Positions 10,201-18,531 of a stretch of 64,000 nt of DNA are shown here, one piece after another. Where the stretch lies: assembly GCF_000712595.1 (NCBI RefSeq), contig NZ_JOTN01000002.1, positions 186,001 to 250,000 on the forward strand, written 5' to 3'. How positions within the stretch are numbered: position 1 is the stretch's first letter; each line of letters starts with the position of its first letter. The DNA comes from Bacillus manliponensis. GTDB lineage: Bacteria; Bacillota; Bacilli; Bacillales; Bacillaceae_G. The notes below the pieces were generated by a model that saw nothing but the letters and a program-made list of their open reading frames with translations, did not search any database and was not told where the DNA came from. The translations under genes were made by a program, and so were the position numbers.

Positions 10201-10647
10201 TTCTTCAAGCGTATTTACTGGTCCGTCACTTCCCGGAATAACAGGAATGTTTGCTAATTGCGCTTGCTTTCTTGCTTTTACTTTATCACCAAACATGTCT
10301 AAATGTTTACTTTTTGGTCCGATAAAGATAAGCCCTTCTTCTTCACAACGTTTCGCAAATTGGATATTTTCAGACAAAAAACCATATCCTGGGTGAATTG
10401 CATCGACATGATTACTTTTTGCGATTTCGATAATATTTTCGATATCAAGATAAGCTTCAATTGGCTTTTTACCTTCTCCTACTAAATAAGCTTCATCCGC
10501 TTTATAACGATGATAAGAACCGCTATCTTCTTTCGAATAAATTGCGACTGTACGTAATCCTAATTCTGTACAAGCACGAAATACACGAATTGCAATTTCC
10601 CCGCGGTTTGCTACTAATACTTTTTGAATACGTTGTAGCTTTTTCAT
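7201..10647 (-). CDS. pyc: Pyruvate carboxylase
   Basis: This biotin enzyme carboxylates pyruvate to oxaloacetate, refilling the TCA cycle. The 1148-residue chain has the usual order: an N-terminal biotin carboxylase with the ATP-grasp loop KASLGGGGRGMR near residue 165, a carboxyltransferase TIM barrel (RDAHQSLLATR near residue 545, with metal-binding histidines in HLHTHDTSGNG near residue 745), and a C-terminal biotinyl domain with EAMKMET, Lys1113 being the biotin site. ATG at 10647 follows AGAGGGGGAAAATC. Length matches the family. It lies between ftsW and ctaA as in Bacillus subtilis. Confidence 0.98.
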   Translation of the reverse strand: MKKLQRIQKVLVANRGEIAIRVFRACTELGLRTVAIYSKEDSGSYHRYKADEAYLVGEGKKPIEAYLDIENIIEIAKSNHVDAIHPGYGFLSENIQFAKRCEEEGLIFIGPKSKHLDMFGDKVKARKQAQLANIPVIPGSDGPVNTLEEVSEFAKKHNYPIIIKASLGGGGRGMRIVRSQEELKEAYDRAKSEAKAAFGNDEVYVEKFVENPKHIEVQILADSEGNVIHLYERDCSVQRRHQKVVEVAPSVSLPVDLRNRICEAAVQLTKNVDYLNAGTVEFLVKGDEFYFIEVNPRVQVEHTITEMITGIDIVQSQILIADGYSLHSEKVSIPKQQDITTHGFAIQSRVTTEDPLNNFMPDTGKIMAYRSGGGFGVRLDTGNSFQGAVITPYYDSLLVKVTTWALTFEQAAAKMERNLKEFRIRGIKTNIPFLENVVKHEKFLTGKYDTSFIDCSPELFSFPKRKDRGTKMLSYIGTVTVNGFPGIGKKEKPIFSDARIPNVTYSNPILKGTKQILEERGADGLVQWVKEQDRVLLTDTTFRDAHQSLLATRVRTQDLKKIAEPTARMLPNLFSAEMWGGATFDVAYRFLKEDPWERLLQLRQEMPNVLFQMLLRSSNAVGYKNYPDNLIEKFVECSAQAGIDVFRIFDSLNWVEGMRVAIDAVRQSGKIAEATMCYTGDIHDPMRSKYDLNYYKNLAKELEASGAHILGIKDMAGLLKPNAAYDLVSALKETVSIPIHLHTHDTSGNGVLTYAKAVEAGVDIVDVAVSSMAGLTSQPSANTLFYALEGNKRQPDVAIDSLEQLSHYWEDVRKYYAPFESGMNAPHTEVYMHEMPGGQYSNLQQQAKGVGLGDRFDEVKVMYRRVNDMFGDIVKVTPSSKVVGDMALFMVQNQLTEEDIYKHGHSLDFPGSVVEMFSGDLGQPYGGFPKELQNIILKGKEPLTVRPGELLEPINFEELQKELFHKLGREVTMFDVIAYALYPKVFMDYQAVESQFGNVSVLDTPTFFHGMRLGEEIGVEIERGKTLIVKLVSIGEPQADGTRVVYFEFNGQPREVIVKDESAKSTVAQRVKGDRNNPNHMNATMPGTVIKVVVKEGDEVKKGDTMAITEAMKMETTVQAPFSGIVKKIYVKDGEAIQTGDLLLELES

Positions 10648-10956
10648 GATTTTCCCCCTCTACTTTCTTACCTCTCTAGAGTTTCCTCTTCATGTTCACA
10701 AGCTATAAGTTCTTCGCCCTCAATAATTTGTTACAACTTTTGAAAACTTCACTTTATTTTTATACATCATACCTCATTTTCTAACAAATAGTAAGCATTC
10801 CTACTTCATTTGTTCTACAAAATTAGTATATCACAAACATTTCAATTCTGATAGGTTTTTTGTATAACATATTTAACTAAAGTGACATACTATTTAAACT
10901 TAACAACCTTTATTGTATACAATAAAGGAGTTTTGTGTAGTTATACACAAAACTCC
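10648..10956. other. Intergenic region upstream of pyc
   Basis: This 309-base AT-rich spacer carries the pyc control region on the minus strand and the ftsW terminator structures at its right end. I see no RNA motif or ribosome-bound small frame in the rest, and no promoter clear enough to call. Confidence 0.6.
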
Positions 10957-10958
10957 TT
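10907..10958 (-). terminator. ftsW terminator with tandem palindrome
   Basis: A 15-bp perfect stem AAGGAGTTTTGTGTA (10925-10939) pairs with 10944-10958 around loop GTTA and overlaps the ftsW stop. Directly behind it is a second perfect 22-bp palindrome (10907-10928, centre GTATAC) that shares the AAGG bases, so the two hairpins exclude each other at that edge. The T-tract is weak. Confidence 0.7.
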
Positions 10959-12138
10959 ATTTCACAACCATAAGATGTGGCTCACGTTTTTCTTTTTTCT
11001 CAAGCCATTTTTCTTGTTCATTCTCTTGTTCTTTAACATACCGTGCTACACTAAACAAAATCCCCATCATTGTTAGATTGGCAATAAGAGAACTTCCCCC
11101 ATAACTTACAAACGGTAACGGTACACCCGTAAGAGGAATTAATCCTGTAATTCCCCCAACATTTATAAATGTCTGTATAGAAAGTAGACTTCCAATTCCA
11201 ATAGCAAGTAAACTTCCAAATGGATCTTTGCATTTCTGGGCAATTCGAAGAGCACGAATTGCAATAAGAAGTAAACAACTTAAAATAATCGTTATCCCAA
11301 TTAAACCTAGTTCTTCGGATACAATAGCCATAATAAAATCTGTCTGTGCTTCTGGTAAATAACCATACTTCTGAATACTGTTCCCAAGCCCACGGCCATT
11401 CACTCCACCCGAAGCAATACCGATGAAAGAGTTAATAAGCTGAAAACCATCTCCTTGTGGATCTGAAAATGGGTTTAAAAAGACCAAAAATCTTGCTTTT
11501 TGATAATCTTCTAACACATAATGCCAAGCTACATACAGAAGCGGCATCCATATAATAGAAGTCATTATGAGACGCTTCAACCACAATTTAATACGAATCT
11601 GGATGCCTGAACATAAAATCATTACTCCGACCATCCCGGCTATAACAATAAGTGTCCCTAAGTCCGGTTGTTTTAAAATTAAAAACGAACATAATCCTAA
11701 AAATACAATTGTCCCAGCCGACCCTTGCCATATAGACGTATTCGTTTCTTGTCTTCTAGCAAAAAAGCGTGCTAATACAACGATTATTGAAATTTTAACA
11801 AATTCTGCAGGCTGTATACCAAATACCCATGCTTTAATTCCATTGACCTCTTTACCAATCACTAATGTAGCACCTAATAATCCAAGACTAAGCCCAATAA
11901 CCATAACAATCACTAAGCGCTTTTTCAAAATACGATACGGTACTAAAAGAGCAATTAAGCATGCAACGCTTCCAACTCCAAGTGATACTAATTGTTTATT
12001 AAAAAAGTAACGCGCATTATCGTATTTTGAAATCGAAACAATTGAACTCGCACTATATACCATAATTGTACCAAGCACACATACGATCACAAGAGGAAGC
12101 AACAACGTATAATCGATTGACTTCCATACTCTTTTCAT
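10957..12138 (-). CDS. ftsW: FtsW/RodA/SpoVE-family peptidoglycan polymerase
   Basis: SEDS-family membrane glycosyltransferase that polymerises lipid II; the position between ylaN and pyc is that of divisome FtsW in Bacillus subtilis. The 393-residue protein has about ten membrane helices. The family signatures are visible: IQPAEFVKISIIVVLARFFARR near residue 110, KQPDLGT near residue 155 and GLIPLTGVPLPFVSYGGSS near the C-terminus. I chose the ATG at 12138 (AAAGAGGA upstream); an ATG eight codons earlier lacks a site. Family membership is certain, and the FtsW rather than RodA role is inferred from gene order. Confidence 0.92.
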   Translation of the reverse strand: MKRVWKSIDYTLLLPLVIVCVLGTIMVYSASSIVSISKYDNARYFFNKQLVSLGVGSVACLIALLVPYRILKKRLVIVMVIGLSLGLLGATLVIGKEVNGIKAWVFGIQPAEFVKISIIVVLARFFARRQETNTSIWQGSAGTIVFLGLCSFLILKQPDLGTLIVIAGMVGVMILCSGIQIRIKLWLKRLIMTSIIWMPLLYVAWHYVLEDYQKARFLVFLNPFSDPQGDGFQLINSFIGIASGGVNGRGLGNSIQKYGYLPEAQTDFIMAIVSEELGLIGITIILSCLLLIAIRALRIAQKCKDPFGSLLAIGIGSLLSIQTFINVGGITGLIPLTGVPLPFVSYGGSSLIANLTMMGILFSVARYVKEQENEQEKWLEKKEKREPHLMVVK

Positions 12139-12224
12139 GTAAAATCCTCTTTCTCTTATCATTTTAACTGTTGTATTCCATATGTATTTCTGTTCTTCCT
12201 GCTTTCATTTTATCATTTTTGTAC

Positions 12225-12258
12225 AAAAAAGCCCAAACTGAGTCAGTTTGAGCCTTTT
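12225..12258 (-). terminator. Terminator downstream of ylaN
   Basis: Near-perfect 14-bp inverted repeat (AAAGCCCAAACTG / CAGTTTGAGCCTTT) with six T on the minus strand, just beyond the repeat element that follows ylaN. Confidence 0.85.
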
Positions 12259-12393
12259 ATCCCACTATTTGCAGGCAGCAATATTCTACCTCAAAGCTTT
12301 CTTTCATTTGAAGTAACTACCCGTAAAAGCCCGATTAAGTTCAACTAATAATCAATACAGGTGAAAAAGCCATTAATTCAAGTTTCACTTTAT
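12256..12393 (-). repeat. bcr1-like repeat, full-length copy downstream of ylaN
   Basis: 138-bp element with TTTAT at both ends (12256-12260 and 12389-12393). Read on the minus strand it begins ATAAAGTGAAACTTGAATTA, carries the AATCGGGCTTTTACGG block and ends in CTGCAAATAGTGGGATAAA, the same borders as the other copies in this window. A short stem pairs TACTTCAAA with TTTGAGGTA. It begins ten bases after the ylaN stop. Confidence 0.75.
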
Positions 12394-12402
12394 TTGAAAG
12401 TG

Positions 12403-12690
12403 CTATTGCTGTTTGTTCGTAAAAGCATCATGAAGTGCTGATAGTTCTCGTTCTAACTCTCCTAAAATTTCTTTCCCTTTCTCTGGAGCAACGAGACCAA
12501 GACGAACCGCAAAGTCAACTTCGCGAGATAAACCAAACATTTGTGTATCTAACACTTCTTCATATAATGGACATTGTGGCATCGTTAAATGATCCATTTG
12601 CACTTGAATAAGTTTTAAAATCTTCCCTGCATCAGCTTGTAGAAGGGCAAGTGCCTTTTCCTGATGATTCGCTACTGTCTCAGACGTCAA
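12403..12690 (-). CDS. ylaN: UPF0358 family protein YlaN
   Basis: Small helical protein of 95 residues conserved in Firmicutes. Work on Bacillus subtilis and Staphylococcus homologues ties YlaN to iron homeostasis, through interaction with Fur; this is family knowledge, not visible here. The sequence contains the conserved core [23 protein letters not shown] near residue 32. The start is a TTG at 12690 preceded by GGAGGG with six-base spacing. It is monocistronic, upstream of ftsW, and followed by a bcr1-like repeat and a terminator. Confidence 0.92.
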   Translation of the reverse strand: MTSETVANHQEKALALLQADAGKILKLIQVQMDHLTMPQCPLYEEVLDTQMFGLSREVDFAVRLGLVAPEKGKEILGELERELSALHDAFTNKQQ

Positions 12691-12845
12691 ATTGGTTCCC
12701 TCCGTTTCCGTCCTACTCTCCTATCCTATCTATTAATATTAGCGATAGTTTTTACAAAATGCAATAGAAACATTTCCTGTGACAATCGTCTATAGTCCCA
12801 TTATACTGAAAAGTGGGAGTACAATACAAATGGGGGAAAACAACA

Positions 12846-13343
12846 ATGATTGAAATTTTATTTATTGATGGAAAAGTACGTTTTCCAATTACAATTGATC
12901 CAAGCGTTTGGATTTTTGACGATCGAAAAATAGACTTAACAACTTATTTTACAAAACCAAAAGAAACGGCTTCTGAACTTGAAATATACACAAAAGAAGC
13001 ATCTAAACATTGGGATCGTGAAATCAGAGAAGGCGCCTTATTTCCACCGATCAATAAGAGTGTGACACGCTTTGAAAAAGAAAAAATTATAAAAGGAACA
13101 TTTGGCATCCCATTACAGCCGTTCTTACAAAACGCAGATATGAATGAAGAAGCAAGACAAATTGAAGTGCATACAGAATCAGATATCATCTTACTTTCAT
13201 TAGAAGAAGCAAGTGAGGCAATACTTGGCTTTTCAAAAGACGGAAAACCATTAAAAGAAAATGGTCCGGTTCATTTATACTTTGGTGACGGTTCGAATAT
13301 GAATGAACCTATTCACTCTATTCGGAAGTTTACAGTAATATAA
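12846..13343 (+). CDS. Conserved hypothetical protein in the YlaL position
   Basis: Unrecognised 165-residue soluble protein. It starts MIEILFIDGKVRFPITIDPS and has no signal peptide or membrane segment. I chose the ATG at 12846 because TGGGGGA precedes it; an upstream frame extension to 12813 has no site. I recall relatives in this group carrying a legacy peptidyl-prolyl isomerase label, but I see no PPIase motif and do not support it. By gene order it takes the place of ylaL of Bacillus subtilis. The stop codon TAA is the first part of a bcr1-like repeat. Confidence 0.8.
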   Translation: MIEILFIDGKVRFPITIDPSVWIFDDRKIDLTTYFTKPKETASELEIYTKEASKHWDREIREGALFPPINKSVTRFEKEKIIKGTFGIPLQPFLQNADMNEEARQIEVHTESDIILLSLEEASEAILGFSKDGKPLKENGPVHLYFGDGSNMNEPIHSIRKFTVI

Positions 13344-13440
13344 AGTGAAACTTTAAACAACCAGTCTAAACTTCTTTATCCTATTATTCATGAGATACGA
13401 GTTTTATACCTCATGAATAATAGGACACAATATAAATAAA
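13340..13440 (+). repeat. bcr1-like repeat with divergent hairpin, at a stop codon
   Basis: The copy begins ATAAAGTGAAACTTTAAACA; its TAA is the stop of the preceding gene. It ends ACACAATATAAATAAA. Its centre is a perfect 16-bp inverted repeat TCCTATTATTCATGAG (13379-13394) / 13410-13425, occupying the place where another copy has an unrelated perfect stem. The border sequences and loop AGTTTTAT match the family. Confidence 0.6.
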
Positions 13441-13471
13441 AAAGGAGTGGCAGTTCAGCCACTCCTTTTTT
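13438..13471. terminator. Bidirectional terminator between 12846 gene and phoH2
   Basis: AAAAAAGGAGTGGC pairs perfectly with GCCACTCCTTTTTT around a 6-base loop, with T-runs both ways. It overlaps the phoH2 stop. Confidence 0.93.
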
Positions 13472-14798
13472 ATAACAAGTCTGCTGCTAATTGCGCTAGA
13501 TTTGAGCGCTCTCCTTTCACAAACCTTACATGTCCACTAATCTTTTGCTCTTTAAACCTCTCTACCACATATGTTAATCCGTTATTATACTCATCTAAGT
13601 ATGGATGATCAATTTGCTGTGGATCACCCATTAGTACAATTTTACTTCTCTCACCAACACGTGTTAAAATCGTCTTCACTTCATGTTTTGTTAAATTTTG
13701 CGCTTCATCAATAATAATAAACTGTTCTGGAATGCTTCTTCCTCTAATATATGTTAACGCTTCTACTTCTATAGAACCCATACCTGCTAAAATCGCATCC
13801 AGTTCCCCAGGTTTTTTCGTATTAAACAAGTACTCTAAATTATCATAAATAGGTTGCATCCACGGCCTTAATTTTTCCTCTTTCTCTCCTGGTAAATAAC
13901 CGATGTCTTTTCCAACAGGAACAATAGGTCTTGCAACTAATAATTTTTTATATAAACCTAGATCTTCCGTTTGCATAAGTCCTGCTGCCAAGGCTAATAA
14001 CGTCTTTCCTGTCCCAGCTTTTCCTGTTAACGTTACAAGAGGGATATCTTCACGAAGTAATAGTTCCATCCCCATAATCTGTTGTACATTACGAGGACGA
14101 ATTCCCCATACTTGTTCATTTGGAAAAATAAGCTTTTTCACTTTTTTCCCAGAAGCATCAACAATTCCTATCGCTGAACTCGATCCACCTAAAGCATCTT
14201 TCATAACAATAAATTGATTGGGATAGAACGGATGATTTGCAATTTCAGAAAGAGGCAATTCACCTTTTTCATAAAAATGAGTAAACGTCTCCTTTTGTAT
14301 GTAACATTCTAAAAAACCTTTATATATATTTTCAACCTCAATTACGCGATCACTTAAATAATCTTCTGCTTGTAAACCGAGAGCATCAGCTTTCACTCGT
14401 ACCAGTATATCTTTACTCACGAGTATAACTGACTTACCATCCTCTTTCCCTTCTTCTTCTACTGATAGATTTTTGGCAACAGCTAAAATTCGGTTATCAT
14501 TCGTTTTTTCAACAAAAATTTCTTGTAATTGTACAAACGAACGATGATTTAACTCAATACGAAATGTCCCTCCATTTTCAAGAGGAATGCTTTCATGCAG
14601 TTTTCCAAGTTCACGAAATTTATCAATTAATTTTGACACATAACGTGCATTTCTCCCAACTTCATCCATGTAGCGTTTCTTCGAATCAACTTCTTCTAAT
14701 ACAACTGCTGGTATCACTACTTCATTGCTTCCGAAAGAGAAAATAGATAATGGATCCTGCAATAATACATTCGTATCTAACACATAAATTTTATCCAA
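13470..14798 (-). CDS. ylaK: PIN-PhoH2 ATPase/RNase (YlaK-like)
   Basis: PhoH2-type protein combining an N-terminal PIN ribonuclease domain with a PhoH ATPase domain; relatives act as RNA helicase/RNase. The PIN start YVLDTNVLLQDP gives the first acidic site, with further acidic residues in VVLEEVDSKK and NDNRILAVA. The ATPase has Walker A LTGKAGTGKTLLALAAG near residue 255 and Walker B FIIIDEAQN near residue 370. I chose the TTG at 14798 after GGGGGT; the family start at MDKIYVLD supports it over the ATG eight codons upstream. Length is 442 residues. Confidence 0.9.
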   Translation of the reverse strand: MDKIYVLDTNVLLQDPLSIFSFGSNEVVIPAVVLEEVDSKKRYMDEVGRNARYVSKLIDKFRELGKLHESIPLENGGTFRIELNHRSFVQLQEIFVEKTNDNRILAVAKNLSVEEEGKEDGKSVILVSKDILVRVKADALGLQAEDYLSDRVIEVENIYKGFLECYIQKETFTHFYEKGELPLSEIANHPFYPNQFIVMKDALGGSSSAIGIVDASGKKVKKLIFPNEQVWGIRPRNVQQIMGMELLLREDIPLVTLTGKAGTGKTLLALAAGLMQTEDLGLYKKLLVARPIVPVGKDIGYLPGEKEEKLRPWMQPIYDNLEYLFNTKKPGELDAILAGMGSIEVEALTYIRGRSIPEQFIIIDEAQNLTKHEVKTILTRVGERSKIVLMGDPQQIDHPYLDEYNNGLTYVVERFKEQKISGHVRFVKGERSNLAQLAADLL

Positions 14799-14924
14799 CC
14801 TGTTACCCCCTGACTCCACCATGTAATTTGTAGAACAAGGGTTTCATCCATTAATATGGACGAACCATTGTTATAATTATATGTACTGTACAAACGAGAT
14901 AGAATCGAAATTCAAAGAAACGTT

Positions 14925-14966
14925 AAAAAAGGATGAACAAACTTAATTTCTTGCTCATCCTTTTTT
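14925..14966 (-). terminator. Terminator of the PPOX-family gene
   Basis: AAAAAAGGATGAACAA pairs with TTGCTCATCCTTTTTT with one mismatch around a 10-base loop; six T follow on the minus strand. Confidence 0.9.
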
Positions 14967-14968
14967 AA

Positions 14969-15424
14969 TTACCACTCTCGTATCGCTGATAAAACTTGAT
15001 TATCTAATTTAGTTGCTGCGCGAAGGTCATATGTTTTTTCGTATTTTGGTTCAACTGATAGTTTTGCTCCGTAAAACATAACATCACGCACTTCTCGAAT
15101 ACCCACTTCTATTAACGACAATTTCAGCGGAACATTGTCTATTCTTTCTGTTTTTAAAGTTGCATCACCACTAATGGCATATACAGACTCATCAGCCATA
15201 ATCGTCATAACAAGCTCTTTATTATGCCTTACATTTTGTACAATTCTTGAGCGCCAGTCTACTGCAAAACGAATTTCTTTTTCATTCATTGCATATACCC
15301 ATGAAATTGCACTTACGTTTGGAGCACCCGATTCAAAATCTGTCGATGCAATTGTAACAATGCGTTCCTCACGAAGTGCTTGTAGTAAAGAATCAGTTAA
15401 TGTTGGTTCGACTACATTTGCCAT
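14969..15424 (-). CDS. Pyridoxamine 5'-phosphate oxidase-like (flavin split-barrel) protein
   Basis: A 151-residue protein of the FMN-binding split-barrel superfamily. The start (LREERIVTIASTDFESGAPNVSAISWVYAMNEKEIRFAVDWRSRI) shows the typical beta pattern with substrate and flavin loops near residues 25-60. The residues for a true PdxH activity cannot be confirmed, so a general flavin reductase or unknown role is possible. The ATG at 15424 follows GGAGGTGAAGAC. It is monocistronic and ends in its own terminator. It occupies the place of the lipoprotein gene ylaJ of Bacillus subtilis, so the locus has been reshuffled. Confidence 0.75.
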   Translation of the reverse strand: MANVVEPTLTDSLLQALREERIVTIASTDFESGAPNVSAISWVYAMNEKEIRFAVDWRSRIVQNVRHNKELVMTIMADESVYAISGDATLKTERIDNVPLKLSLIEVGIREVRDVMFYGAKLSVEPKYEKTYDLRAATKLDNQVLSAIREW

Positions 15425-15568
15425 GTCTTCACCTCCAAAGTTTCTTACTCACTTTTATGATAACTTATTTTTCGAATTGCGAAAATATTTATTTTTTCAT
15501 CTATAGTTCAAAAGTATCCAGCATACATGATATACTAATTTTGATAGAAGACGTATTGAGGTGACGTA

Positions 15569-15769
15569 ATGAGAGTCAAATGTATGCTTTGTGATAAAAG
15601 AGAAATGTTAGATGATGAAAATCCAGTAGCGAAACGGCTTCGTAACCGTCCTATTCATACATATATGTGCGATGAATGTAACGAACGTATTAAAGAGCGC
15701 ACACTAGAGCGCCATGCAACAGGAAAATTCCGTTTATACCGCGATAAAACAGTAGATGATGAATGGTAA
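15569..15769 (+). CDS. ylaI: Zinc-ribbon protein YlaI (DUF2197)
   Basis: A 66-residue protein with two CxxC knuckles, CMLC at 5-8 and CDEC at about 37-40, which should bind one zinc. The rest is basic, suggesting nucleic acid contact, but the function is unknown. The ATG follows GAGGTGACGTA. The gene is alone on the plus strand and ends in a hairpin shared with the convergent 15795 gene. The identification as YlaI comes from remembered sequence and the neighbours. Confidence 0.85.
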   Translation: MRVKCMLCDKREMLDDENPVAKRLRNRPIHTYMCDECNERIKERTLERHATGKFRLYRDKTVDDEW

Positions 15770-15800
15770 AAACCCTTATCCAACAGATAAGGGTTTATTT
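15770..15800. terminator. Bidirectional terminator after ylaI
   Basis: AAACCCTTATC (15770-15780) pairs perfectly with GATAAGGGTTT (15786-15796) around CAACA. It overlaps the stop of the convergent gene. Confidence 0.85.
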
Positions 15801-16070
15801 ATATTTTTCAGGTTCTTTTTCTATTTGATTTAAAAAGCAATCAATCAATTCAAGAGGAAATCGTACAAACTTATTTTCCCCTTCTTTTTCATATGTAACA
15901 ATATACATATCTTCTCTTTTCTCCACTTCCACATTTTTTAAATAATGTTCTTCATATAACATCGTATGAAATAACCTATATGTTTCCTGAGCAGCTTCAT
16001 CAAAAGGTCTAGCTTCTGCAATCGTTTTAATTGTTAACCAATTGTATAAAACATCTTGTACAGAACGCAT
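15795..16070 (-). CDS. Conserved hypothetical protein, 91 aa
   Basis: I do not recognise this protein. It is small, soluble and mixed alpha/beta, starting MRSVQDVLYNWLTIKTIAEARP. A strand-rich middle, KREDMYIVTYEKEGENKFVR, precedes an acidic C-terminal helix. The start is well supported by AGAGGAGGACAAAA before the ATG. It lies 13 bases after ylaH and is surely cotranscribed with it. No catalytic motif is visible. Confidence 0.8.
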   Translation of the reverse strand: MRSVQDVLYNWLTIKTIAEARPFDEAAQETYRLFHTMLYEEHYLKNVEVEKREDMYIVTYEKEGENKFVRFPLELIDCFLNQIEKEPEKYK

Positions 16071-16083
16071 TTTTGTCCTCCTC

Positions 16084-16410
16084 TTAATTCGTACTCTCCT
16101 CTTGCTTTGCCTGACGTAACCTCAATTTATATATACCAAGTACAATAATTGCAACAACAAGCCCTTCTCCTACAGGTAAGAAGATAGAAAAAAATGTTAA
16201 AAACGTACAACCAAATGCCAACAATACATAAATAATCACATTTTTCAAAAGGGAGAGTTTTCTAGCAAACCCTAAATTATATACAATAACACTTAATATC
16301 ACAATTGTTCCATAAAGAAGCCACATCCCTGTATCAGGGTTCGTATCAACTTTGTATAATTTCGCAAAGAATGACATTCTATCTAGCAATTCTGGTACAT
16401 TGTCGGTCAT
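16084..16410 (-). CDS. ylaH: YlaH-like membrane protein
   Basis: A 108-residue membrane protein with three hydrophobic segments at about 28-46, 53-74 and 77-95, flanked by a soluble N-terminus and a charged tail. It matches the YlaH family in size and in place next to typA. The ATG follows AAGGAGAGAAATAAA. It is first in a two-gene operon with the 91-aa protein downstream. The function is unknown. Confidence 0.8.
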   Translation of the reverse strand: MTDNVPELLDRMSFFAKLYKVDTNPDTGMWLLYGTIVILSVIVYNLGFARKLSLLKNVIIYVLLAFGCTFLTFFSIFLPVGEGLVVAIIVLGIYKLRLRQAKQEESTN

Positions 16411-16514
16411 TTTATTTCTCTCCTTCTACTCTTATAACATCTCTACTATAAGAGTAACGCGGCATATAACTAATGTCTAGAAAAAATGAAAAATTTAAAA
16501 AATTTAATCTATAT

Positions 16515-16547
16515 AAAAAAAGACCTCTATATAAGAGGTCTTTTTTT
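16515..16547 (-). terminator. typA terminator
   Basis: AGACCTCT / AGAGGTCT (16521-16528 and 16534-16541) extended by A and T runs; seven T on the minus strand. Confidence 0.93.
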
Positions 16548-16548
16548 A

Positions 16549-18393
16549 TTATTGCTCAGCATATTTCTTTTTCTTCGCTGCTCTTTCACGCTCATTCTTA
16601 TCAAGTATCTTCTTACGAAGACGAATAGATTCTGGAGTAACCTCACAGTACTCATCTTCATTTAAATACTCTAATGATTCTTCAAGCGTCATAATACGTG
16701 GTTTCTTCATTGTTGATGTTTGATCTTTCGTTGCAGAACGAATGTTAGTTTGTTGTTTCATTTTTACAACGTTAACCGTTAAGTCATTCTCACGTGTATG
16801 CTCTCCAACAATCATACCAGCGTATACTTCTGTACCTGGTTCAACGAAGATAACACCGCGATCTTCTACTTGCATAATACCATACTGTGATGCTTTTCCT
16901 GTTTCTAATGAAACAAGTACACCTTGACGGCGGCCACCTACTTGACCAGTGTGTACTGGTTGGTAGCTATCGAAGGAGTGGTTTAAGATACCATATCCGC
17001 GCGTTAATGTTAAGAACTCTGTTGTGTAACCAATTAAGCCACGAGCTGGTACCATGAAAGTAAGACGAACTTGTCCATTTCCATTGTTCACCATATCTAA
17101 CATTTCACCTTTACGAGCACCCATTGATTCCATAATAGAGCCTGTGTATTCTTCTGGCACATCAATTTGTACACGTTCTACTGGCTCACATTGTACACCA
17201 TCAACTTCTTTAATAATTACTTCTGGTTTTGATACTTGTAGTTCATACCCTTCACGGCGCATGTTTTCAATTAAGATAGATAAATGTAACTCTCCACGTC
17301 CTGATACAATCCAAGCATCTGGAGAATCTGTGTTATCTACACGTAAACTTACATCTGTTTCTAATTGTGCACGAAGGCGCTCTTCAATTTTACGAGATGT
17401 AATATATTTTCCTTCACGACCTGCAAACGGACTGTTGTTTACAAGGAATGTCATTTGAAGTGTTGGCTCATCGATACGTAATAGTGGCAATGCTTCTGGG
17501 TGTTCAACTGGGCATACTGTTTCCCCTACGTTAATGTCTTCCATACCAGAAACAGCAACTAAATCGCCAGCTTTTGCTTCTTCAATTTCTTGACGTTTTA
17601 AGCCGATGTATCCAAATAGTTTTGTTACACGGAATTGCTTTACTGTACCATCAACTTTCATTAATGAAACTTGTTGACCAACTTTCATTGTACCGCGGAA
17701 TATACGACCAACCCCAATACGTCCTACATAATCGTTATAGTCTAGTAGCGCAATTTGGAACTGTAATGGTTCTTCACTATTATCAACTGGCGCTGGAATA
17801 TGCTCAACAACAGTATCAAATAAAGATTTCATGTTCTCTTCTTGATTTGCTGGGTTTGAATCTAAGCTTGCTGTACCATTAATTGCTGATGCATATACAA
17901 CAGGGAATTCTAATTGTTCTTCATTTGCACCAAGTTCAATGAATAAATCGACTACTTCATCAACCACTTCTTCTGGGCGAGCAAAGTCACGGTCGATTTT
18001 ATTTACAACAACAACCGGTGTTAAATTTTGTTCTAACGCTTTCTTTAATACAAAACGTGTTTGAGGCATACATCCTTCATAAGCGTCAACAACAAGTAAT
18101 ACACCATCAACCATGCGCATGATACGCTCTACTTCTCCACCAAAGTCAGCATGTCCAGGTGTATCTAAAATATTAATACGTGTATCTCCGTAATTAATTG
18201 CTGTATTTTTGGCTAAAATTGTAATACCACGTTCTCTTTCTAAATCGTTTGAGTCCATTGCACGCTCTTCAACTTGCTCGTTTACACGGAACGTTCCAGC
18301 TTGATGCAATAGCTGATCAACTAACGTTGTTTTTCCATGGTCAACGTGAGCGATGATGGCAATATTACGTAAATCTTCTCGTTTTTTCAACAT
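16549..18393 (-). CDS. typA: Ribosome-associated GTPase TypA/BipA
   Basis: Translational GTPase of the EF-G/LepA superfamily that acts on the ribosome, notably in stress, cold and 50S assembly. The 614-residue protein shows all G motifs: [10 protein letters not shown] near 15, RGITI near 56, [10 protein letters not shown] near 75, [12 protein letters not shown] near 130 and SAINGTA near 165, then the domain II barrel and the TypA-specific C-terminal domain with GARKGEM and [13 protein letters not shown] chose the ATG at 18393 because AGGAG stands six bases upstream; a TTG two codons earlier overlaps that site. Confidence 0.97.
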   Translation of the reverse strand: MLKKREDLRNIAIIAHVDHGKTTLVDQLLHQAGTFRVNEQVEERAMDSNDLERERGITILAKNTAINYGDTRINILDTPGHADFGGEVERIMRMVDGVLLVVDAYEGCMPQTRFVLKKALEQNLTPVVVVNKIDRDFARPEEVVDEVVDLFIELGANEEQLEFPVVYASAINGTASLDSNPANQEENMKSLFDTVVEHIPAPVDNSEEPLQFQIALLDYNDYVGRIGVGRIFRGTMKVGQQVSLMKVDGTVKQFRVTKLFGYIGLKRQEIEEAKAGDLVAVSGMEDINVGETVCPVEHPEALPLLRIDEPTLQMTFLVNNSPFAGREGKYITSRKIEERLRAQLETDVSLRVDNTDSPDAWIVSGRGELHLSILIENMRREGYELQVSKPEVIIKEVDGVQCEPVERVQIDVPEEYTGSIMESMGARKGEMLDMVNNGNGQVRLTFMVPARGLIGYTTEFLTLTRGYGILNHSFDSYQPVHTGQVGGRRQGVLVSLETGKASQYGIMQVEDRGVIFVEPGTEVYAGMIVGEHTRENDLTVNVVKMKQQTNIRSATKDQTSTMKKPRIMTLEESLEYLNEDEYCEVTPESIRLRKKILDKNERERAAKKKKYAEQ

Positions 18394-18531
18394 GTCCAAC
18401 TCCTAGTGTCTTTTTATCCTTCTCTATTATAAGAGCGAAGGGAGGTTGTGGCAATCAAAATAAAAGATATAACGAAATTATAGTTGTATTCCCACTTTTG
18501 TGAAAGTAAAATGAAATTGGAGGGTGAATAT

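Noticed and set aside
12846-13343. Peptidyl-prolyl isomerase annotation for the 165-aa protein
   Set aside because: No cyclophilin, FKBP or parvulin motif can be seen; I remember the label but the sequence does not support it.
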